In this document: one piece after another, positions 56,587 through 64,000 of the stretch
How the letters are laid out: every line of letters begins with the position of its first letter
Numbering within the stretch: position 1 is the first letter of the stretch
NCBI GenBank assembly: GCA_030340625.1
Contig: JAOPHQ010006262.1
Coordinates: 387,001-451,000, forward strand
Length of the DNA stretch: 64,000 bases
Reading direction: 5' to 3'
From: Merluccius polli
Taxonomy: Eukaryota; Chordata; Actinopteri; Gadiformes; Merlucciidae
The notes under the pieces: generated by a model
Database searches by the model: none
What the model was told of the DNA's origin: nothing
Seen by the model: only the letters and a program-made list of their open reading frames with translations
Translations under genes and position numbers: made by a program

Positions 56587-57235
56587 GTAGAGAGTTGATG
56601 CGCGCTACTGTGGCCTAGTCCTGGCGCCTTTCGCCACATACAGGGTGTTCAAGCCCCCACCTCTGAGAGTTTCTTAAATTCACTCTGACTAAACCATAGG
56701 CCGTACTCGTCCCCCTGCTATTGATGGCTTGAGGGAGGGTCAGCGGGTCTATCGCGGCATTACCTTTGCCGGGGGTCCCTTAAGAATACGTTTTATATTC
56801 CTATATATCAGCATCTGTATATTATATCTGTATTTCGAGAGTCGTAGGGTTACTTGACGTAACCCCGGTTCTTTGATAACAGAGTGAGGTGTTTCACTAT
56901 GGGAAGCGCTCTCAGCGTGACCATATACGGAAGCTCCAATGACACCACGTCTGTCTTTGACAGACAGGTAGACCTGTCGGAGGGCCCGCCCCCTCTCCTA
57001 TAGCCAGGTCGACCCCGCTGACTGAATCATTCTACACCGGTTTCTTCCCCTTGCCATGCAAGAAGGGAAGTGTTGGTGAAACACCTCACTCTGTTATCAA
57101 AGAACCGGGGTTACGTCAAGTAACCCTACGTTCTTCTTCTAACTCCGTTCGGTGTTTCACTATGGGAGATATAGACCACTCCCGTAATGCTTGGTCTCCC
57201 GAAGCCATCCGGTTACAACCCAGTGTAACGTTTCT

Positions 57236-58295
57236 CTACACAGGCCATGAAGCCCCTGTCTCCAGCACCGCATGGGCCAGGGACGGGGCAGACACATCTA
57301 ACCTGTAAAACCTCACAAACGTATGTGGTGTGGCCCAACTTGCCGCAGCACAGATGTCCTCCACCTGGATCCCCTTGAACAGAGCCCATGACGTAGCCAT
57401 GCCTCTGGTGGAGTGAGCCTTCAGTCCAGCAGGAGGCTGCAGGCCCCTGCACCTGTAGGACAGACCTATGGCCTCCACAATCCAATGGGACAATCTCTGG
57501 CGAGACAGCGGTTTCCCCTTATGGGGCGTAGCCCAGGACACAAACAGCTGGTCGCTTCTCCTGAAGCCTGCTGTTCTTTCCACGTACAGACGCAATGCCC
57601 GCACCGGGCATAAAGTGTTCAGTTTGCGATCTTCCGCTGACTGAAAAGGGGGGGGGGTGAAAAGCCCCTAGTTCTACTGTAGGGCACCTATAGGTCGACT
57701 CTACGACCTTCGGTACAAACGCCGGGTTAGGTCGTAAACGTACCTTCGAATACCCCGGGGCAAACTGCAAACACGCTGGGCGTGTAGACAACGCCTGCAA
57801 GTCACTCACCCGCTTCGCTGTGGTCACAGCCAAGAGCAGGGCGGTCTTAAGTGAGAGGAACTTCAACCCCACACCCTCCAATGGTTCAAACGGGTGCTGT
57901 GTGAGAGCCTCCAGCACCCCTGACAAATCCCATAACGGTACCAGGGGCCTGGAAACGGGGCGCTTGCGGCGCACCCCTTTCATAAAGCTGCTCACCAACG
58001 GGTGCTGGCCAGGTGACTTATCACCCAGGCCAATGTGGCATGCTGAAATTGCTGCCAGATAAACCTTTATTGTAGAAAAAGCTTTTCCTCCGTCCAGCAG
58101 ATCCTGCAGGAAACAGAGGATGTCCCTCACTGAACACTGAAAAGAGACAATATGTCTCTCCTCACACCACCTCTCGAACACTCGCCATTTCCCACTGTAA
58201 AGTGAACGAGTGGAGGGGGCCCGTGCCCCCTGAATTGTGTCGATCACCCTGGCGGGCAAGCCGACCGCATCCAGATTCAGCCTCTGACGGGCCAG
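57236..58295 (-). pseudogene. DIRS tyrosine recombinase, one frameshift
   Basis: From 58295 it reads LARQRLNLDAVGLPARVI, then the N-terminal core SLYSGKWRVFERWCEERH, and the first catalytic arginine in TTAKRVSDLQAL. At a G10 run (57648-57657) the frame shifts, and the continuation reads RALRLYVERTAGFRRSDQLF, the HSTRG motif (H-x-x-R) and VRFYRLDV with the nucleophile tyrosine. All catalytic residues are present on either side of the slip. The frame overlaps the end of the RT frame by about 20 bp. The true start is not visible and may rely on frameshifting or splicing. Confidence 0.85.
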
Positions 58296-60409
58296 GCCCA
58301 GAGCGCCACCTGGTCTGGATGGGGGTGATAAATCTCTCCCCGAGCCTGAGACAAGAGGTCCCTGCGTAGTGGGAGGGGCCACGGCTGGCCTGATAGTAAT
58401 TGTACTATCTCCGCCACCCAGTGTTTGGCTGGCCAATGTGGTGCTATCAGTATAAGTGACAAGCCCTGCTCCCTCACCCTGGCTAGGGTGGGGGAGATCA
58501 AGCTGAGGGGGGGGAACGCGTACAACAGAACGTCTGGCCACCTGTGGGCCAGCGCGTCCACGCCTAACGGCGCCTTCACGTCTGCCAGGGAGAAGTACAG
58601 AGGACATTGTGTGTTTTCCTGCGATGCGAACAGATCTACGGCAGCCTGGCCGTATCTCTGAAACACCTGACACACCACCTGGGGATGAAGTTTCCACTCC
58701 CCGAATAAAGGATTTCCTCTTGACAAGAGGTCCGCCCCTCTGTTCAGTACACCTGCTACGTGCGTCGCCCGCAGCGACCCGAGCTGAGAACTGCTCCAAA
58801 TTATGATCTTTCGAGCTAGTCTGTGCAGTCGTAAAGACCGCGTGCCCCCCTGACGGTTCAAATACGCCACCACTGTGGTGTTGTCCGACTTCAGCAGGAC
58901 ATGTCTGTCCCTGAGGAGTTGTGCAAAGTGTTTCAAAGCTAGAAACACCGCCATCAACTCCAGGTAATTTATGTGAGCCTGAGCCAGCTCTGAGGGCCAG
59001 ATACCGTTGACTGCTCTGCCCTCTAAAGCCGCTCCCCACCCTGTCAGAGACGCGTCCGTTGTCATGACGACCCTTGACGCCACGCCCCCCAGGCGCATCC
59101 CCTGAGAGAAAATCGCCGGGTTGCGCCACTGGTGGAGAGCCGCTGTTGCCTCCGGTGAAATCCTCACCAAACGGTGCAGGTGACGGCGGGGGCACAATCT
59201 CAATGAGGCCAGCCACCTCTGCACGTCTCTCATCATAAGCAGGCCCAGTTTCACTACCGCAATAACCGACGCCATCAGGCCCAGAAGCCGTAGGCAGAGT
59301 CTGAACGGCAGCGCTGCGCTCCGCTGGAAGCGAGCCAAACACTGTGTGAATGACTGAATCCTCTCCCCCGACAGAGTGACCCTGTATGAGAGGGAGTTGA
59401 TGTTGAGACCCAGATAAACCGTGCATTGTGCGGGTTGCAATCGGCTTTTGGACCAGTTTATTCCGAAGCCCAGGTTCATGAGATGTGACGTCACCGTCTC
59501 TGCATCTCTGATCGCTTGTTCTCTTGAATGAGAACACACCAGGTAATCGTCTATGTAAGAAAATATCCTGATGCCGCTGCTCCTTAACGGGGACAGCGCT
59601 GCGTCCACACACTTGGTAAACACCCGCGGGGCTAGTGACAGCCCGAAGGGGAGAACCTGATACTCGTAGGCTGTGCCTTGATAAGCAAACCTGAGAAATT
59701 TCCTGTGTGCCGGGAGAATATCGACGTGGAAATATGCATCCGCCAAATCTATTGTCACGAACCAATCGTTCTGTCGGATAGACTGGCATAACACCTTGTG
59801 TGTTAACATCTTGAATGTGTATTTTCTCAAATGAGTGTTTAATACCCGGAGGTCCAGAATAGGGCGCAGTGCGCCCCCTTTCTTTGGGATGACAAAATAC
59901 CGGGAGTAGAAGCCGAGTTGGCTCTCGTCTCTCGGGACCACTCTGATTGCTCTCTTGGTTAACAGAGCGGAGATTTCGCTCTGTAACACAAGAGCCGCCT
60001 CCCCCTGTGTAACTGACTCTAACACACCGTTGAATCTCGGTGGTTTCATAGCGAATTGCAGTCTGTAACCCCGTGAGACGGTCAATAAGACCCAGGGGTG
60101 GACTGCACATGCGCGCCAGTTTCTGCTCCGTGCAGCGAGAGGCCCCATAGAGCCTCTCTGCGTCATCTCTCCCCTTATGACTGGGGAGGGACGTCCCTCT
60201 CGAAGAGCAACAGCACCCTCTTGAGGGGGGGGAGAGGCATGACCCTCTTCCCCCTGCACGTCTGATGGTTTCATAATTTTTATTATTTTTTGTGTTTTGC
60301 AACTCGCCCTCAGCATGACGCCTGGCTGCGATGTTGCTGATTTTAATTTTATTAACACAGGGGAACTTGACAGAGTGTGTGTACACTGTGTGGGAGTGCT
60401 TAGTGACAC
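58277..60409 (-). CDS. DIRS reverse transcriptase, RNase H and methyltransferase-like polyprotein
   Basis: 710 codons without a stop. The RT has LGFYSRYFVIPKKGG, FVTIDLADAYFHV, LPFGLSLAPRVF and the active-site FSYIDDYLV (YIDD). RNase H follows with TTDASLTGWGAAL, ELMAVFLALKHF, LLKSDNTTVVAYLN and VLNRGADLLSR. A C-terminal region (AAVDLFASQENTQCPLYF, DALAHRWPDVLLYAFPPL, LILIAPHWPAKHW) matches the DAM-like methyltransferase domain of DIRS1-type elements. It reads through intact, so the domain block looks recent. Initiation is uncertain because the frame opens in gag overlap sequence. Confidence 0.92.
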   Translation of the reverse strand: MSLSTPTQCTHTLSSSPVLIKLKSATSQPGVMLRASCKTQKIIKIMKPSDVQGEEGHASPPPQEGAVALREGRPSPVIRGEMTQRGSMGPLAARSRNWRACAVHPWVLLTVSRGYRLQFAMKPPRFNGVLESVTQGEAALVLQSEISALLTKRAIRVVPRDESQLGFYSRYFVIPKKGGALRPILDLRVLNTHLRKYTFKMLTHKVLCQSIRQNDWFVTIDLADAYFHVDILPAHRKFLRFAYQGTAYEYQVLPFGLSLAPRVFTKCVDAALSPLRSSGIRIFSYIDDYLVCSHSREQAIRDAETVTSHLMNLGFGINWSKSRLQPAQCTVYLGLNINSLSYRVTLSGERIQSFTQCLARFQRSAALPFRLCLRLLGLMASVIAVVKLGLLMMRDVQRWLASLRLCPRRHLHRLVRISPEATAALHQWRNPAIFSQGMRLGGVASRVVMTTDASLTGWGAALEGRAVNGIWPSELAQAHINYLELMAVFLALKHFAQLLRDRHVLLKSDNTTVVAYLNRQGGTRSLRLHRLARKIIIWSSSQLGSLRATHVAGVLNRGADLLSRGNPLFGEWKLHPQVVCQVFQRYGQAAVDLFASQENTQCPLYFSLADVKAPLGVDALAHRWPDVLLYAFPPLSLISPTLARVREQGLSLILIAPHWPAKHWVAEIVQLLSGQPWPLPLRRDLLSQARGEIYHPHPDQVALWAWPVRG

Positions 60410-60609
60410 CGAGGGGGAACTCGCCTGGTGACTTACTAAGCTTAACAGCCCCGCTGCCTCTTCTCTCGAGGTCTGGGTTTGAACAATGTGGCTGAAAGCT
60501 CGTGAACCTGGAACTTGAGCTACAGCGCTGAACTGCGCGGGGCAAACCTCCGCCTCCTCTCTTCTCCTTTTCGACGGAGGAGAGGGGGGTGAAGAAGGTG
60601 GGAAGAGCG

Positions 60610-62207
60610 TTAGGTTGCGCGCCTCTTCTTGTTGTCGCCGGGGTGGGGAGGGCGGCGTTTTCCCGCTGCTGCGTCAAACGGCTGCTTTCCCCACGGTTTG
60701 TTACCACCCGGTCTTTGCTGCTGCTCACCGCGGCCAGCTGATGGCTTGTATGCCGGTTTAGCAGCGGGCTGTCCGCCTCTGGCTGCTACAGCAGCGGCAG
60801 CAAATCCTGTGCGCGGCGCGGGTCGCGGCTCCTGCTTGCGAGGCAGGCACAGGTTGAAAGCCTCACCTTCCTGCTTTCTGAGGGTGCTCGTTTCCCTCAT
60901 CTTCTCCAGCGCTGGGCCGAAGAGACCCTTTGCAGGGTCGTAAGTGGCGTCCATGACCTCCGCTTTCTGGGTGTCGCCCAGACCGGACAGGTTTAGCCAG
61001 AGCGCGCGCTCTCCTGCCACCGCCAGGCCCATGACGCGGCCGCTGCCCTGCACCGCTCCCCGGGAGGAGCGGAGGAGCAGGTCATTGACAATGCAAATCT
61101 TGTCCCAAAGCACCGGGTTTGGGATCCCAGAGTCCAGCTGCTGCCCCATTTCCTCCAGAATCTCCGCCTGATAAGCTGACAACAGCGTGACAGCGTTCAG
61201 GGAGCAGACTGACTGTGCTGCGTATTTATAAATACGTTGGTAAATGCCAGCTGCGGTGCGCTCGTTCTTAGACGGCAGGGAGATGTTGGAAGCCGCTGAT
61301 ATGGTTCTGCGGTTCGGGTGGAGGTGGTAAGCCACTGAAGGCTCCACCGTCGTAGTTCAGCCATACCGTGCACCTCCAGTTTGGAGTAGCCCTGTGTGGC
61401 CAGCTTACTTCTGTAAGGACTGGTCCAGAAGCGGTTCATCTCCCGCATGCAGGCCGGGACCGCTGGGAGCAGCTGCTTGGCCGAGGGTTGAGCCGGAGGG
61501 AGCCGTTTACCGTCGTAAAGGTCCCTCTCTTTACCCTCCATATCCTGGGCTGCTGGCCAGGGTATGTTCAATTTTCCCGCAGCTCGTCTGCACACCTCAT
61601 ACAGCCCGTTATCGACTGGAGAGGCAGCTCCGGTTGAGCTAGCGGGTCGGGACGGTTGGGTGGGGAAGGTGGCTTCATCCTCTCCTTCCTCCATATCATC
61701 CAACTCGAGAATGTCAGAGCCGGCATCGACGTCTGCAAACTCATTTTCCCCTCCCAGTTCGGCGAATTCATCGTCTCCGAACAGCGGGGGCATGTCCCGA
61801 TTACCCTGCACCTCTGAGAGCTCCATCTGGCTCGCCCAGCTACAAGAAGCCTGCGGCCGGTGGTTAGTGGTGGATACAGCGGCTGGGGTTGCCAGGTTTG
61901 GGTCCTGGCTACCCGGCTTTGCCACCGCCACCCTCAGTCTCCTCTCGAGAGTTTTCTCGGTCATGGCGGAGCAGTGTGCGCAGACCTGACGGTCCATTAA
62001 CGAAGCCTGAGCGTGTTTAGCGCCCATGCACACCACGCACAACGGATGCGGGTCCCGACCCGATATCATGGCGCCGCATGACGCGGGACACGGGCGGGAC
62101 GCACCCTCTGCATCCTTCAGCTCCGGCCCCTTGACGAGGACGGAGGGTGAAGTCATAGCCAGAGCAGGGAGAGTTCGGTGCGGATGAAATCTAACACGGC
62201 TCGTCAC
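60610..62207 (-). pseudogene. DIRS gag-like ORF1, split by a frameshift
   Basis: It begins MTSRVRFHPHRTLPALAM near 62207. A cysteine/histidine block follows (CPASCGAM, HPLCVVCMGAKHAQ, CAHCSAM), then an acidic stretch (LELDDMEEGEDEATF) and SKLEVHGMAELRR. The frame changes at about 61345, and the second part starts EPSVAYHLHPNRRTISAA, ending in a basic proline-rich tail (GKRRPPHPGDNKKRRAT). Family members carry HGMAEL...VEPSVA in one frame, so a small indel has split one gene. Confidence 0.8.
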
Positions 62208-62802
62208 GACACGTTAGCCCCGTGGAAAAGAAACACGGTTAGAGCAGGTGTAAGCTGCTGTTCCCGTGCTGCTAATATAATTTAGCCCGCCGTAAGGCCG
62301 CGGCTATAACCCGTCCGACTCGCTAACAACCAAATGTTAGCTAACCTGACCGGGTTAGCGGTTCGAGGCGTTAGCCTTGAACCGGTGTCGCTACTCAGTG
62401 AACAAACACTAAGTAACTTAGCAGGAATAGCTCGCCACAACGCGGACACTATTTCCTGAATTTTTTTTTTTTTTTTTTTAAAGAATTTAATATTCTTACC
62501 AACACAGCCCAGAGTCTTTGCCGGTACCGCGCTAAGCGACGCGAATTCCTTGACGGGACGTCTTTTAGCTGTTAAGCAGTAACCAACTAGCCTGAATGTG
62601 CTGAGGGAGCTTGTATTCCGCAAGGGAAGAAAGCGAGAATGATTCAGTCAGCGGGGTCGACCTGGCTATAGGAGAGGGGGCGGGCCCTCCGACAGGTCTA
62701 CCTGTCTGTCAAAGACAGACGTGGTGTCATTGGAGCTTCCGTATATGGTCACGCTGAGAGCGCTTCCCATAGTGAAACACCGAACGGAGTTAGAAGAAGA
62801 AC

Positions 62803-63518
62803 CTGGATTCGGACCGCAAACAAACATGTGTGGTAGCAAGTCACTGCTAGGATAAACCCTCACTAGCTAGCAAGCTAGCCATGAAGCAACCAAGCTAAAC
62901 ACATACAGGGCTCACAATAAAACGGTCGAGCAAAACACATTGTTCAACAGACTCTCAAACCACATTACAAAAACGAAGTTCACCCAAGGGTAGGCTACTT
63001 ACAATTTCAGCAGCAAGACAGCCAAGTCGGCGTCCGTTTTGCATTCTTCCGAGTCTCTCAGTTGACGCCATTCCGCATAAGCTCGCCCTATGTTCACTCG
63101 TGTCTGGTTTCTTTGTTTATCATAATCCTTTCTCTTATTCTTCGATTCCTCCGACCTTCCCCTCTTGGGTCTTGATGGATCCATAGTGGATTTGTCGATT
63201 GATCCAGAATTGCCTTGCAACTGACTCTTTATATTCAGCCGGACCCATGTTTGGCACCCCCCGCCCAGGTCTACCGTAAAGCAGTGAAACTACAATCTGA
63301 CTACATTTTCGAGGCGCGATTGGATACTTCCGCTGCGTCACATCCGTAAGTGGCCGGGACGGCCACATGAAGTTGCATGTTCTGTTTTTCCGCGGGGACC
63401 CAACAGGTGGAGATGAAACACCCACCAAACAACCCAGAAAGTGTTGTAGAACGATCAGAACGACTCTCAACCTGCATGGTTAAGGTTATTTTTGATAAAC
63501 GAGTTGCATAGTGCTTCT
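62803..63518 (-). mobile_element. TTAA element, copy 2 (left end lost)
   Basis: It matches 30377-31007 joined directly to 32539-32631, that is, without the CGTTCG hAT MITE. The right end is followed by TTAA at 63519-63522. The left 190 bp are missing where the DIRS element ends. Confidence 0.9.
63003..63184 (-). pseudogene. Captured basic first exon, copy 2
   Basis: Same 182-bp exon as 30578-30759: MDPSRPKRGRSEESKNKR to LAVLLLKL and donor GTAAGT. Confidence 0.6.
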
Positions 63519-63659
63519 TTAACAGTATGAGAGTTTTCATATCTGTCAGTGGAGCTGTAACGTTAATATTAGCATGAGATTAGCCTACCAGGTGATGACA
63601 TTGTGGGTCTGTTATGGAAGAGGGGGAGGTGGAAGACTGCTTTGGTAGCAGATGTTCTT

Positions 63660-64000
63660 TTTCAAACTTCGTTCGGTGTTTCACTATGGGAATCGCTTAG
63701 GCGTGACCTACTACCGGAAGTAAATTTCCCATGCATTTATCTCGTCCACTTTTCGTATAATCCTTATAAAAAGAGTATTAAGCCTTTAACCAAGCCGATC
63801 GTTCGTTGTGGTAGTCGTGACCATATTATGTTTGATTCGGGCATAAAAAGAATTTGGAAAACGGAAGAAAAGCCAAAGGTACTTTATTTTGTTGACCGAG
63901 TGAGGAACTACTCATCCCGAATCAAACATAATATGGTCACGACTACCACAACGAACGATTGGCTTGGTTCAAGTGCAACTCAAACCCTGTGTTAGGTTGC
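63660..64000. mobile_element. Second DIRS-like terminus, cut by window edge
   Basis: TTCGTTCGGTGTTTCACTAT near 63668 matches the terminus motif of the 56843-62802 element. Downstream is a long hairpin (63790-63841 with 63916-63967). The rest lies outside the window. Confidence 0.5.
63790..63967. repeat. Hairpin with 52-bp arms
   Basis: Arms 63790-63841 and 63916-63967 are reverse complements at 51 of 52 positions, with a 74-base loop. Confidence 0.93.

Larger units (their letters stand above)
56843..62802 (-). mobile_element. DIRS-type tyrosine-recombinase retrotransposon
   Basis: About 5.96 kb. Left 56889-57032 and right 62637-62779 are inverted terminal repeats. An internal complementary region at 57076-57167 is built of the reverse complement of the left end (57076-57130 with 56843-56897) followed by that of the right end (57130-57167 with 62765-62802). 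This is the architecture that lets DIRS elements form a circular intermediate. The minus strand encodes gag-like, RT-RNase H-methyltransferase-like and tyrosine recombinase proteins. It abuts the TTAA element copy at 62803. Confidence 0.93.

Noticed and set aside
58300..60728. Upstream 800 codons of the long frame that ends in the DIRS recombinase
   Set aside because: That frame runs antiparallel to no known domain until about 58295; it is open only because it shadows the RT frame.

Overview
The window looks like a piece of a teleost fish nuclear genome. It carries one recognisable host gene with vertebrate-type exons and GT-AG introns. It also has long (CA)n tracts, hAT, PIF/Harbinger and TTAA-type DNA transposons, a DIRS tyrosine-recombinase retrotransposon, a 5S-like SINE and an LTR element. 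Nothing bacterial is present, and most long open frames are repeat translation or transposon debris.

The host gene is kdm4b, a JmjC histone lysine demethylase, on the minus strand from 56017 down to 38438. Twelve exons can be read with matching splice phases: the post-JmjC linker, PHD, extended PHD, two Tudor domains and a long last exon ending at TAA 38440-38438. The JmjN/JmjC exons lie beyond the right edge of the window, or beyond the retrotransposons that fill 56.8-64 kb. One linker exon (55150-55250) carries an extra base in a six-base homopolymer. One intron appears to use a GC-AG splice pair. An 8-kb intron (41884-49873) holds a Harbinger element with a SINE inside it, and a hAT copy with a MITE inside it.

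Layout: 1-6284 is an LTR retrotransposon on the minus strand with almost identical LTRs but no intact gag/pol. A related solo LTR lies at 6711-7099. 7.1-9 kb holds MITE-like sequence with a decayed THAP first exon. 9-17.9 kb is mostly unassigned non-coding DNA with three large dinucleotide arrays and a hAT MITE. 17.9-25 kb is a stack of nested DNA transposons. It includes a 418-bp-arm palindrome, a satellite-like array, and a 9-bp-TSD element that carries the start of a RecQ-like helicase reading frame. 23.8-26.1 kb holds two decayed hAT (ZBED1-like) transposases. 29.9-32.6 kb is a second nested stack, with TTAA-flanked elements interrupted by a hAT MITE. 32.6-38.4 kb is unassigned flank and the kdm4b 3' UTR. 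56843-62802 is a nearly complete DIRS element with terminal inverted repeats and an internal complementary region. 62803-63518 is a second copy of the 30.2-32.6 kb TTAA element, and a further DIRS-like terminus lies at the right edge.

The genes do not form a pathway. The biological story is a chromatin-regulator gene in a transposon-dense neighbourhood. Several non-autonomous elements there have picked up coding exons: a helicase Q-motif region, a basic-domain first exon and a THAP first exon. Copy-to-copy comparison inside the window gives empty-site evidence for several insertions. All family names rest on recognised motifs and termini; no database search was run.
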